A stretch of 42,703 nucleotides of DNA, taken from NCBI GenBank assembly GCA_903873965.1, contig CAIQQO010000137.1, forward strand, positions 1 to 42,703, in the 5' to 3' direction. The notes below the pieces were generated by a model, which saw only the letters and a program-made list of their open reading frames with translations, was not told where the DNA came from and searched no databases. This document shows, piece by piece, positions 1 to 7,307 of this stretch (position 1 is the stretch's first letter; each line of letters begins with the position of its first letter). The DNA comes from an uncultured bacterium (lineage in GTDB: Bacteria; Chloroflexota; Anaerolineae; J036; Brachytrichaceae). The translations under genes were made by a program, and so were the position numbers.

Positions 1-2767
1 CGCTGGCGTAGCTGAAGTCATCGTGAGCCAATGTGTAGTTACTCGGTAGTTCCTTGTGAACCATGTATTCCTCAGTCGCTCCATTCAAGATCGCGGCACG
101 TTCCCATTGCGCTTCCAATCGTGCCAGCCAGCTCATCAGATTCATCACCCACGCGGCAATCTCCCAGTCGCCGCATTGGCGCTGGTAGCGCAGGCTTTCC
201 GGCAGGCAGCGCGCCGGCAGGCTTGTTTGTCCTTGTGCCAGCATGATGGCGGACCACAAGGCTTCTGCCGTGCCGACACTGCTAATGTCGCCGTGTTCGA
301 TGTAAAACGCATCCGCCTGTTCGATATGCCGCGCAGCCTGACCATACTCTCCCATGAGGTATTCCGCCAGGCTCATGCGTGACATGGCGTCTGCTACCGC
401 GTTTTGCATCATATAGTCCGTGCCGCCATCGCGCTCAACAAAGTCAATGGTTTCTCTGAAGGTGTCGCACGCGCGCGTGTATTGTTTTGCCGCAATGAGC
501 TTGTGCCCATGCAAGTTGAGCAGCCCGGTAAAGCCATAGCGATCTTCCTTGTAGCGCTCAAGCCTCAATTCACGTTCACTCGCTGCCAGAGCCTTTTCGG
601 AATCGAGGGTGTACCACCAGCCAAATGCATAGCAGACCACAAGGACATCGCCGATTTCACGCGCCAGCGCCAGCGCTTCTTGAAGATACTGAGAACCATG
701 TATTGAGTCGCCCTGCCGACATGCAATCATGCCGAGTGCGGCCAGGGCATGGGCAATGCCATCTACAGCGCCGCACTGGCGAAAGAGACGCAGTGCTTCC
801 TCGCCGAATTGCGCGACGCGATCCATGTGTGAGTAGACGCCCACGCGCGCCAGGATGACCAGGCACCATGCGCGCCCAACCTCATCATTTGCTTCTTTGA
901 GCAGGGCTAGTGCTTCCGAACCGATTCTATAGGCGCCATCGGGATCACCGCATTGCCACAAGATAGAACCCTTGGTCAATAATGCCCGTGCGCGCAACTT
1001 GATCAACGGGCGGCTGTCTCGTGACCCGCTGCGCGCCAGCGCTTCGTCTACCCAGTCCAATCCCTCGGCATAGTACCCGCGGTTCCAGTAGAACGTGCGC
1101 AACCCGCCGACCAGGCGCAACATCATCTCGCCTTCATCGTCGCGCGTGCGCGCACAGGCAAAGGCGGCGCGGATGTTTTCGTATTCGGGTTCGACGGATT
1201 TCAACCATGCGTTGACCTCGTGTCCGCCGAGATCGATGTTGTCGCCGAGTAGGTTCAGGCACCAGGCCAGGTGGTGCTCGCGCATCGCGGCTGACTCGCC
1301 CCGCTCATGCAGTTTGTCGCTTGCGTAACTGCGCACCGTTTCCAACATTCGGTAGCGCATTGCGCCGGAAGTGGCTTCGCGCCTGGGTAGGGCTGATGAT
1401 ACGGTGAATAGCAACGACTTCTGCACAAGCCGGAGCACGATCTGCGAGCATTGTGCGACGTTAATCTCCGTTGCGCGCGACGCAGGTGTCGCGGTGATAG
1501 CGCCATCCTGCCCGACAGGGGGGAGTTTCGCGCACACGGCTTTGATGGCATCCATCGTGCACCCGCCGGCGAATATCGCCAGGCGCGTCAGCAGCGCCTT
1601 TTCAGCGGCATTGAGCATGTCATAGCTCCAGTCCAGTGTGGCGCGTAACGTTTGATGGCGCGGCAGGGCGATACGACTGCCATTGGTCAGGAGGTCGAAG
1701 CGGTTATGCAGGCCGTCAGCAATGTCGTCGACTGATAATGCCATGACGCACACCGCGGCCATCTCGATAGCGAGCGGGATGCCATCGAGTCGGATGCAAA
1801 TCTGTGCCACGGAGCTCCTGTTGTCAGCGGTCAACACCCAGTCGGTATTATTGGCCATGGCGACGCGCACAAACAACTCGACCGATTCGTAATCGCGCAT
1901 GTGCTCCAATGCGGGCAGGTGCGCAGGATCGGGCGCCGTCATGGATGGCACGCGCCACACGATTTCGCCCGGCATGCGCAACGGTTCACGGCTGGTCGCC
2001 AGGACGCGCAAACCGGCACATGCATGCAACAGGGCTGCAACAAGCTCAGCACATGGGTTGAGCAGGTGTTCGCAGTTATCGATGACGAGCAGGGACTGCT
2101 TGTCTTTGAGGTAGGTTGTGAGTAATTGCAGTGGTGTGAGGTTGTCGTGTTCCTGTAACCCCAGCGCCCGTGCGACGCTGTGCGCAACGAGGTCGTCATC
2201 CATCCCAGGGGGAGATGAGACGAGGGACAGGGGGCGCAGTGCCGTGTGCGGTGCTAACTCAACCAGCCAGATGCCATCGGGAGCCATCTCTGAAAATCCG
2301 TGTGCGACTTCCAACGCCAGGCGCGTTTTACCGATACCGCCGGCGCCGGTCAGTGTGAGTAAGCGGGTCTCTGGCAGCAGGCGGTTGAGTTCATCCAGCT
2401 CGTGTTCGCGCCCAATGAAACGGGATAGTGCGATGGGCAGATGGGTTGGTTGTGGGACGATTGCAGTTCCAGAAGGGCGCAGAGCCGCATCTGCGATCGC
2501 GGTGTGAGTAGGCGTGCGTGCGGTGTCTGCCAGTTTGATGAGTTGCGCCGCAGCGGATGAATCCGGGGGAAGTTGCAGTGCTTCGATAAAGGTTGCCCGC
2601 ACATTGACGACGTCGGGCAGGCGCTGGTTGTTTTCCAGCCGAACGACATGCGCGCGTGAATAGCCCACGGCGAGCCCCAATTCATCCTGCGTGAGCCGGG
2701 CGCGTTGCCGGTGATATTTCAAACATTCACCAAAACTACTGAAAGTCTGTACCGTTTCCAACGACAT
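1..2767 (-). CDS. XRE-type HTH / NB-ARC ATPase / TPR regulator (partial, C-terminus beyond window)
   Basis: The frame stays open from ATG 2767 to the left edge (about 922 codons), so the C-terminus is missing. Residues 10-60 form an XRE-type helix-turn-helix (LTQDELGLAVGYSRAHVVRLE). An NB-ARC/STAND ATPase follows: Walker A GAGGIGKT at 141-148, Walker B LLVIDNCEHLL near 226-236, ATSREPLR near 258, and IPLAIEMAA further on. The C-terminal half is helical, TPR-like, and rich in Leu, Ala and Glu. The start has a good Shine-Dalgarno (GGGAGGA on the minus strand). Family knowledge: such STAND proteins switch by nucleotide binding and act as transcriptional regulators; the ligand is unknown. It is divergent from the secreted beta-helix gene, so it may regulate that gene or itself (inference). 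A STAND-type defence role is possible, but no effector domain is visible. Confidence 0.88.
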   Translation of the reverse strand, partial: MSLETVQTFSSFGECLKYHRQRARLTQDELGLAVGYSRAHVVRLENNQRLPDVVNVRATFIEALQLPPDSSAAAQLIKLADTARTPTHTAIADAALRPSGTAIVPQPTHLPIALSRFIGREHELDELNRLLPETRLLTLTGAGGIGKTRLALEVAHGFSEMAPDGIWLVELAPHTALRPLSLVSSPPGMDDDLVAHSVARALGLQEHDNLTPLQLLTTYLKDKQSLLVIDNCEHLLNPCAELVAALLHACAGLRVLATSREPLRMPGEIVWRVPSMTAPDPAHLPALEHMRDYESVELFVRVAMANNTDWVLTADNRSSVAQICIRLDGIPLAIEMAAVCVMALSVDDIADGLHNRFDLLTNGSRIALPRHQTLRATLDWSYDMLNAAEKALLTRLAIFAGGCTMDAIKAVCAKLPPVGQDGAITATPASRATEINVAQCSQIVLRLVQKSLLFTVSSALPRREATSGAMRYRMLETVRSYASDKLHERGESAAMREHHLAWCLNLLGDNIDLGGHEVNAWLKSVEPEYENIRAAFACARTRDDEGEMMLRLVGGLRTFYWNRGYYAEGLDWVDEALARSGSRDSRPLIKLRARALLTKGSILWQCGDPDGAYRIGSEALALLKEANDEVGRAWCLVILARVGVYSHMDRVAQFGEEALRLFRQCGAVDGIAHALAALGMIACRQGDSIHGSQYLQEALALAREIGDVLVVCYAFGWWYTLDSEKALAASERELRLERYKEDRYGFTGLLNLHGHKLIAAKQYTRACDTFRETIDFVERDGGTDYMMQNAVADAMSRMSLAEYLMGEYGQAARHIEQADAFYIEHGDISSVGTAEALWSAIMLAQGQTSLPARCLPESLRYQRQCGDWEIAAWVMNLMSWLARLEAQWERAAILNGATEEYMVHKELPSNYTLAHDDFSYAS

Positions 2768-2886
2768 GACACATCCTCCCGTGTCTCTACACCTGGGACA
2801 GACGCTACGACATAAGTGTTCGCAGTGCGCCTACATTCCCATAATCACCAAAGGGGTGCAGAGTCGTTATAACCGACAGCTTAATT

Positions 2887-2913
2887 GTGACACAATTTGA
2901 CACTTTTTGTCAC
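2887..2913. promoter_or_regulatory. inverted repeat GTGACA...TGTCAC in divergent intergenic region (candidate operator)
   Basis: GTGACA at 2887-2892 is mirrored by TGTCAC at 2908-2913, with a TTGACA (2897-2902) inside the spacer that could serve as a -35 for the rightward gene. The arm centres are about two helical turns apart (21 bp). It lies between the XRE/NB-ARC regulator and the beta-helix gene. The operator role is inference; the symmetry is directly visible. Confidence 0.4.
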
Positions 2914-2966
2914 CTTTGGAAGAAAGGTTTTTGATAAAAGCAGATGAGACATTCGGTGTGTTCTTC

Positions 2967-2972
2967 AGGAGG
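2967..2972 (+). promoter_or_regulatory. Shine-Dalgarno AGGAGG deciding the start of the beta-helix protein
   Basis: AGGAGG lies 3 nt before ATG 2976 and 6 nt before ATG 2979, directly ahead of a signal peptide. It argues against the upstream in-frame TTG at 2907, which would add 23 charged residues before the signal sequence. Confidence 0.7.
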
Positions 2973-2975
2973 CAA

Positions 2976-4154
2976 ATGATGAGTATCAGGACTGGTTTAT
3001 CAACTATTTTCGCGTGTATGCTTGCTGCGCCTTTCGCCGGTAGCGTTTCTGCCGCGCCGCCGATGACGTGCGATGCTACTTATGTGTCGCGCTCGCGCCA
3101 TGTTTTTACGGTGAAGCCAACTGGCAGCGCCGATACGGCGAATCTGCAGTGCGCCTTTGACGCGGCTGTGGCGGCAGGCGCCGGCGCGGAGGTTCGCTTG
3201 ACGCATGGAGAATTTCACACGGCGCAGATTGTTGTAAACAACTTCCACGGTCGTTGGCAGGGTGCGGGTATGGATCGCACGGTGATCATCAACCTGCCGA
3301 ATCTGGTTGTGGGGGTGGGTGATTTCTATGTGAATCCACCATCAGCGTCCAACCCACATCCATTCTTGTTCTCGTTTATCAATGGCGATGTTTCCGTCTT
3401 GGACCTGGCGATTAAAATAGCTGGTGTGGAGCCGACAACCGGGTGGACGATTTATGGTTTGCCCATAATCAAATCATTGGCGGCGGCCATAGCCTTTGAG
3501 GGCAGCCATATCGATGTACATGTCGATCACATCATGGTCACAGGTGAAGTGACCAATGACTATCTCTATGGATATAACCTGTACAACGGTATCTACTATG
3601 AAGGTTTTATCGGAACATCGCCGCAACCTCCGGTGACTGGCTCCTATTATGTTACGAATTCAAAGTTCTACTCCATGGCGTCTGGAAGCCCATGGTATAA
3701 CGTGGCCAACTCGAAAATCGTGATTAGCAATAACGTATATGACGGTGTTATGTCGGCATCCGAAGGCAGTGATCTGGCAAATACCACATATGAGTTCTCG
3801 CAAAACAAAGTTAACGCCGCTATAGGTGTCAGCCTGTACGATGCTTCATTCAATATGCAGTCATCCAGCCTACTCATCAAGAACAATGAGTTCCGCGGCA
3901 ATATGGGGATTGATATCGAGCTGACTTTCTTCGGTGAAGAAAATAGGTGCCTGATCGAGGGCAATAACCTGCAGAAAGTCATATCGGATCCATCGATTGT
4001 TCTGGGACCGGCCACGAAGGGTTGTGTTGTTAAAGGGGTCGGTAACAAGACGAGCGTCCTCGACCTCGGCACTGGCAACACCATCATCGGCGGGAATAGG
4101 CATGACAAAGGCGACCGGCCGAAGCCGCATACGCTTATAGCGATGCACAAGTAG
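2976..4154 (+). CDS. secreted right-handed parallel beta-helix (pectin-lyase-fold) protein
   Basis: About 392 residues. The N-terminus (MMSIRTGLSTIFACMLAAPF, then AGSVSAA) is a Sec signal peptide with a likely cleavage after ASA-type residues. The mature protein begins with a 'one Cys, solvent-exposed' segment and a coil typical of pectate-lyase/NosD-like folds: an Ala-rich helix (LQCAFDAAVAAGAGAEVRL) followed by short beta-repeats rich in N and V/I/L (ISNNVYDG, LIKNNEFRG, IEGNNL). No catalytic residues can be assigned, so enzyme activity (polysaccharide lyase or hydrolase) is open; a binding or adhesion role is equally possible. It is monocistronic, with a small terminator at its stop codon. 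The start (2976 or 2979) is chosen by the Shine-Dalgarno and signal peptide. Confidence 0.75.
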   Translation: MMSIRTGLSTIFACMLAAPFAGSVSAAPPMTCDATYVSRSRHVFTVKPTGSADTANLQCAFDAAVAAGAGAEVRLTHGEFHTAQIVVNNFHGRWQGAGMDRTVIINLPNLVVGVGDFYVNPPSASNPHPFLFSFINGDVSVLDLAIKIAGVEPTTGWTIYGLPIIKSLAAAIAFEGSHIDVHVDHIMVTGEVTNDYLYGYNLYNGIYYEGFIGTSPQPPVTGSYYVTNSKFYSMASGSPWYNVANSKIVISNNVYDGVMSASEGSDLANTTYEFSQNKVNAAIGVSLYDASFNMQSSSLLIKNNEFRGNMGIDIELTFFGEENRCLIEGNNLQKVISDPSIVLGPATKGCVVKGVGNKTSVLDLGTGNTIIGGNRHDKGDRPKPHTLIAMHK

Positions 4155-4178
4155 GTTTGGCGGCAAACCTTTCCGTTG
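4154..4178 (+). terminator. intrinsic terminator after the beta-helix gene
   Basis: GGTTTG (4154-4159), a GCGG loop and CAAACC (4164-4169) form a 6-bp stem starting at the stop codon, followed by a T-rich stretch (TTTCCGTTGTGTTTCTTTC). The stem is short, so strength is uncertain. Confidence 0.5.
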
Positions 4179-4197
4179 TGTTTCTTTCATGGCTCTT

Positions 4198-4234
4198 GCC
4201 TCTCTTTGGGATCGAATTCGCCCCAAAGGGAGGC
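4198..4234. terminator. long hairpin, probable terminator or structured intergenic element
   Basis: GCCTCTCTTTGGG (4198-4210) is mirrored by CCCAAAGGGAGGC (4222-4234) with 12 of 13 positions paired and an 11-nt loop containing GAATTC. No T-run follows on the plus strand, so it may be a back-up terminator or an RNA-stability element. Confidence 0.45.
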
Positions 4235-4325
4235 AGAGTCATCTTGTAAGATGGTCCGCTAAGGGTCGGATGAGGGAACAGGCGAGACAGAGTCTGGCGG
4301 TTTCCTCACTCCTTATATCCGACGG

Positions 4326-4366
4326 GCTTTGTATTGCAGAACCTGCCGGCAGGTTTTGCGTTTGGT
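4326..4366. repeat. dispersed palindromic repeat, copy A
   Basis: 41 bp centred on the perfect palindrome CCTGCCGGCAGG, within an extended near-palindrome GCAGAACCTGCC/GGCAGGTTTTGC. It matches copy B (8447-8487) at 35 of 41 positions, including flanks outside the palindrome. It is non-coding here, between the beta-helix gene and the exporter leader. The rest of 4235-4473 holds nothing else recognisable. Confidence 0.65.
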
Positions 4367-4473
4367 TATGACGGTCCCTTCTGCACGTAGTCGACCAGCT
4401 TCGGGCAACGCTTAGTCGCCACGGGATTTTCCGCAACTATTCCCTCGAAATAGATGTGATTCGCGTTTGACTA

Positions 4474-4482
4474 TGGTACTAT
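4474..4482 (+). promoter_or_regulatory. candidate extended -10 promoter for the exporter leader
   Basis: TGGTACTAT fits an extended -10 (TGn plus TACTAT at 4477-4482). TTGACT lies at 4467-4472 but is too close to be its -35. Transcription would start near 4489, inside the palindrome CAGGATTAATCCTG (4488-4501). Confidence 0.35.
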
Positions 4483-4487
4483 GTCGT

Positions 4488-4501
4488 CAGGATTAATCCT
4501 G
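4488..4501. promoter_or_regulatory. perfect 14-bp palindrome CAGGATTAATCCTG, candidate operator
   Basis: A perfect palindrome placed at or just after the presumed transcription start of the exporter leader. It could be a repressor site or the first stem of the leader RNA. Function is inferred from position only. Confidence 0.35.
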
Positions 4502-4542
4502 ATCCGATTAGCTGCCGATTCTCAGGCAAAGGAGGTGCACAC

Positions 4543-4605
4543 ATGAAGTCGCTAGATTTAAATTTCACACGTTTTGCATGGGTGTACCTGTTGCCGTCCG
4601 TTTGA
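4543..4605 (+). CDS. 20-residue leader peptide of the MFS exporter attenuator
   Basis: A tiny reading frame, MKSLDLNFTRFAWVYLLPSV, preceded by a strong Shine-Dalgarno (AAAGGAGG, 4528-4535) at good spacing. It has no similarity I recognise as a functional protein. Its position and the RNA around it indicate a regulatory leader peptide: codons 3-7 (4549-4561) can pair with 4610-4620 just beyond its stop, and an intrinsic terminator begins 22 nt after the stop. Known parallels are leader peptides of erm, mef/msr and similar resistance genes, where drug-stalled ribosomes change leader RNA folding. The inducer is not deducible. It could alternatively sense charging of an aromatic or Leu tRNA. Confidence 0.6.
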   Translation: MKSLDLNFTRFAWVYLLPSV

Positions 4606-4717
4606 TCGCTTAAATCGCGAATTTCGGGCCACGGGCGCACTGACGCCTCGTGGCCTTTTCTTTTCCACACACATTACACATTGTCATCAAGGTCACGGGC
4701 ATTCTAATGCCGTGGCC
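4549..4717 (+). ncRNA. attenuator leader RNA with interchangeable hairpin arms
   Basis: Three structures are visible. (1) TCGC-TA-GATTTAA (4549-4561) pairs with TTAAATCGCGA (4610-4620): 11 pairs and a 2-nt bulge, spanning the leader ORF. (2) Terminator stem 4627-4637/4644-4655. (3) Second hairpin GGTCACGGGCAT (4691-4702)/ATGCCGTGGCC (4707-4717). Arms are exchangeable: GGCCACGG (4627-4634) is exactly complementary to CCGTGGCC (4710-4717), and CGTGGCC (4649-4655) can pair with GGTCACG (4691-4697). A further GGTCACGG lies at 4729-4736. Mutually exclusive terminator and antiterminator folds are therefore possible. The switching itself is inference. Confidence 0.6.
4627..4664 (+). terminator. intrinsic terminator between leader peptide and exporter
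   Basis: GGCCACGGGCG (4627-4637) pairs fully with CGCCTCGTGGCC (4644-4655) except one bulged T, with a 6-nt loop CACTGA and the tract TTTTCTTTT (4656-4664). It stands between the leader ORF and the exporter start, with no other gene to terminate, so it is read as an attenuator. Confidence 0.85.
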
Positions 4718-4768
4718 GCGTTATTCCTGGTCACGGTCAGTTGTACTGTTTACAAGAATCGGAGTCAC

Positions 4769-6040
4769 GTGACGTATAAAAAGTTGGATGCGTATCGGGT
4801 CTACCTGGCGATGGCTGCCATCTCGGCATTCGCCTTCGGTATGGCCACAACGAACATCGTCGTGTATTTTGTGCAGACCATCAAGATGGTCCCGTTGCAA
4901 CTGGTGCTGATGGGTACGGCGCAGGAGGCTGCTGCGTTCATATTTGAAATCCCGACTGGCATTGTGGCTGACTATTACAGCCGCCGCTTATCGGTCATCA
5001 TCGGTCAGTTCTTAATTGGAGCGAGTTTTCTGTTGATGGGGGCGTTACCTTCCTTTGTCGCAATCCTGGGCGCCCAGTTCATCATGGGCCTCGGCAACAC
5101 CTTTATCAGCGGTGCGCTGGACGCCTGGATCGCGGATGAACTTGGCGTGGACAACCTGGGGCGGGTCTTTGCGCGCGCCAACCAGGCTGGCACGATCGGT
5201 TGGTTGGCCGGGATCGTGGCCAGTTCTGCGCTGGCATTGATCTGGCTGCCATTGTCAATATTGGTGGCCGGCGCTCTATTCGTGGTTCTGGGGCTGGCTT
5301 TGGCGATGTTCATGCCAGAGCAGAAATTCAAACCCGCGCGTCGCGAGCAGCTCGAACAACGCAACGGGCGTGCTTTGTGGCATGGACTGACGTCCACTTT
5401 CATGCAAGCGGTGAGATTGATACGCGGCAGCCCGCTGCTCATCATGCTGATGATGTCGTCCCTTGTGTTTGGCTCGTTCAGCGAAGGGCTTGACCGTCTA
5501 TGGGAGGTTCACTTGCTCAACGACATCGGATTTCCTGTGTTTCAGCCCGTCGTGTGGTTTGGTGTGATTGCTATCGTCGCAAAGCTGCTCGATCTGCTGG
5601 TGATGGAATTCGTGCGCCGGCGCGTCGATATGAGCGCGCGCGCTAACACAGGCCGGGCGCTGCTTGTAAGTGAAGGCTTGATGGCGGCAGGTGTTGTGGC
5701 GTTCGCTTTGGCCCCTGGTTTTCTCATTGCTATGATCAGCCAGTGGTTCGTGTCGGTTATGCGCAATGTCAGCGGCCCTGTCTTTGGGACGTGGCTGAAT
5801 CAAAACATCAACTCGGAAGTGCGCGCCACGGCGCTCTCCATGTCAGGGCAATCCAATGCGCTGGGCCAGACCATGGGCGGACCGGCTATCGGGGCAATCG
5901 GCACCCTATTCTCTGTTCGGACGGCTCTGGTGGTAAGTGCGCTTTTGTTGACGCCCGCGCTTGCTCTCTATGCTCGCACCGCGCGGCGCAAGGTTCCTGC
6001 GCCGGCGCAGGTGGAGGTTGAACCCGCCATTTCTCAATAA
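4769..6040 (+). CDS. MFS exporter, DHA3-like (drug/macrolide/tetracycline efflux type)
   Basis: 423 residues if started at GTG 4769 (GGAG at 4761-4764). An upstream in-frame ATG at 4574 is rejected because its first 65 codons run through the leader peptide, terminator and second hairpin and encode no membrane segment. The protein has about 12 hydrophobic segments in two halves, and a motif-A-like loop between TM2 and TM3 (FEIPTGIVADYYSRRLSVIIG), as in DHA3 drug exporters (MefA, TetV-like). A central hydrophilic loop (EQKFKPARREQLEQRNGR) separates the halves. Expected role: proton-driven efflux of a hydrophobic compound across the cytoplasmic membrane; substrate unknown. The attenuator upstream and the APH-like gene facing it favour a ribosome-targeting antibiotic as substrate or inducer (inference). 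Confidence 0.8.
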   Translation: MTYKKLDAYRVYLAMAAISAFAFGMATTNIVVYFVQTIKMVPLQLVLMGTAQEAAAFIFEIPTGIVADYYSRRLSVIIGQFLIGASFLLMGALPSFVAILGAQFIMGLGNTFISGALDAWIADELGVDNLGRVFARANQAGTIGWLAGIVASSALALIWLPLSILVAGALFVVLGLALAMFMPEQKFKPARREQLEQRNGRALWHGLTSTFMQAVRLIRGSPLLIMLMMSSLVFGSFSEGLDRLWEVHLLNDIGFPVFQPVVWFGVIAIVAKLLDLLVMEFVRRRVDMSARANTGRALLVSEGLMAAGVVAFALAPGFLIAMISQWFVSVMRNVSGPVFGTWLNQNINSEVRATALSMSGQSNALGQTMGGPAIGAIGTLFSVRTALVVSALLLTPALALYARTARRKVPAPAQVEVEPAISQ

Positions 6041-6135
6041 CGGTTGGCATTCCGGCGAGATTGTGCGCTATACCATGATAAGTCGCGCGCCACCGCTCGT
6101 GGCATCGGCCTGTTATGCGAACACTCACGTTATGA

Positions 6136-6155
6136 GGGGCAGCCTGTCCTGCCCC
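6136..6155. terminator. hairpin between convergent exporter and APH-like genes
   Basis: GGGGCAG (6136-6142) and CTGCCCC (6149-6155) form a perfect 7-bp stem with a 6-nt loop, midway between the two converging genes. There is no good T-run on either side, so it may be only a weak or bidirectional terminator. Confidence 0.45.
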
Positions 6156-6207
6156 CGGAACGTTTTGGCGTCACAACATAATGAGATATGGTTTGCAGAA
6201 TGAGAGT

Positions 6208-7074
6208 TCAGAAGGGCAACCGGATATCATGGTTGATCCCCAGGTGAGCTCGGAAATGCCATGTGACGCGATTCTCTACAATGCCGCACATCACCCATTC
6301 AAGTTCGTTCAAGAGGGCAACCCAGCGCGCGTACGGCAGAAAGGCGGTTGCTTCCGGGTAAGTGCGCAGCAGGCGCTCTACGAACGACTCGCCGTAGTAT
6401 TGCAGCAGGCACGCAAAGTCGAGTCCGGGATTGCCGTAACAGGCCTGCCCGAAGTCAATCAGCCCATTGATGCGCCGCTTGGCTGTATCGATTAATATGT
6501 GATAGGCGTGAATATCGTTGTTGATCAATACTGGCGTGTGGTCGAAGAAATCCGGGTTTCGCAAAGCGCCGTCGAGAAGATAGTCAGCATAGGATCGCTG
6601 GTATTGTGTCATGTGAGGGTAGAGTACCCGTTTCATCTCTTCGCGAAGGCCAGCGCACCAGTCACGTTCGCCGATGGGTCTATCACCCTCGGACGGAATG
6701 CTGTGCATCTGGCGCAGAAAAGAGGAGAGCTGATCTGCGATTTGTTGCTGGGTTTCGTTGTCATAGCTGGATAGCAGCCACGAGGTCATCGGCTCGCCTT
6801 CGATCAGTCGGTAGACGATGGCATCATCGCAGCGAATGACTGGATCGGGCAGCGCCAGATCGACGCGGTTGCGTAACAGCTCGAAGACGCGCAGTTCATT
6901 GGTCAATGCCTGTCTGCCTGACTCATGGCGCACGAATCGGAACACCCATGCGTCGTTAACGATGGCCACGACATTCATACCGCCGTCGTTAATCTGGCGC
7001 CCGGTGTCGATAGACAGGTCGGGGCGAAGGGATTGGATGCGACTCAGATATTCAGGTGCGATATCACTGCTCAT
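6208..7074 (-). CDS. aminoglycoside phosphotransferase-family (APH/choline-kinase-like) protein
   Basis: 288 residues with an APH kinase fold. The phosphotransfer loop reads LINNDIHAYHILID (183-196): Asp187 is the expected catalytic base and His192 stands where many APHs have Asn, as in the APH(2'') and Mph groups. IDFG at 206-209 supplies the metal-binding Asp207, followed by a PGLDFACLL segment typical of APH(2''). The usual ATP Lys appears as Arg (VFRFVRH, near 47), and the HxD histidine is Asn185, so activity is not assured. Family members phosphorylate aminoglycosides, macrolides or small alcohols. It faces the MFS exporter, so a resistance pair is plausible; a housekeeping small-molecule kinase is the alternative. 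It has its own promoter (7165-7193). Confidence 0.75.
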   Translation of the reverse strand: MSSDIAPEYLSRIQSLRPDLSIDTGRQINDGGMNVVAIVNDAWVFRFVRHESGRQALTNELRVFELLRNRVDLALPDPVIRCDDAIVYRLIEGEPMTSWLLSSYDNETQQQIADQLSSFLRQMHSIPSEGDRPIGERDWCAGLREEMKRVLYPHMTQYQRSYADYLLDGALRNPDFFDHTPVLINNDIHAYHILIDTAKRRINGLIDFGQACYGNPGLDFACLLQYYGESFVERLLRTYPEATAFLPYARWVALLNELEWVMCGIVENRVTWHFRAHLGINHDIRLPF

Positions 7075-7164
7075 TCCTTACGTTGTCCTCCATGGAAACG
7101 GACTCATTGATATGTGGAGTGATATGTTGCGATGACGGTGCGATCGTGTTGTGTAACGCGCTGG

Positions 7165-7193
7165 ATAGTAACAATTTATGATTTGAAAGTCAA
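7165..7193 (-). promoter_or_regulatory. sigma-70-type promoter of the APH-like gene
   Basis: On the minus strand, TTGACT (7193-7188) and TACTAT (7170-7165) are separated by exactly 17 nt. This predicts a start near 7158 and an 80-odd nt leader before ATG 7074. It is the best promoter match in the window. Confidence 0.65.
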
Positions 7194-7307
7194 TACCCGG
7201 TGATACACTGCCCGGAATTTGGCGCCGGCAGACCTGCCCACATGACAATGACGTGAATTGTGGGAACATGCCCTGATGGATATCACCCTGAAAATAGGAG
7301 ATTCGCG

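Noticed and set aside
3668..4226. Long minus-strand frames opposite the beta-helix gene
   Set aside because: These are shadows of the plus-strand gene; no Shine-Dalgarno and no recognisable domain.
4574..4768. In-frame N-terminal extension of the MFS exporter from ATG 4574
   Set aside because: It runs through the leader peptide, terminator and second hairpin and encodes no recognisable membrane or signal segment; GTG 4769 has a Shine-Dalgarno and directly precedes the first helix.
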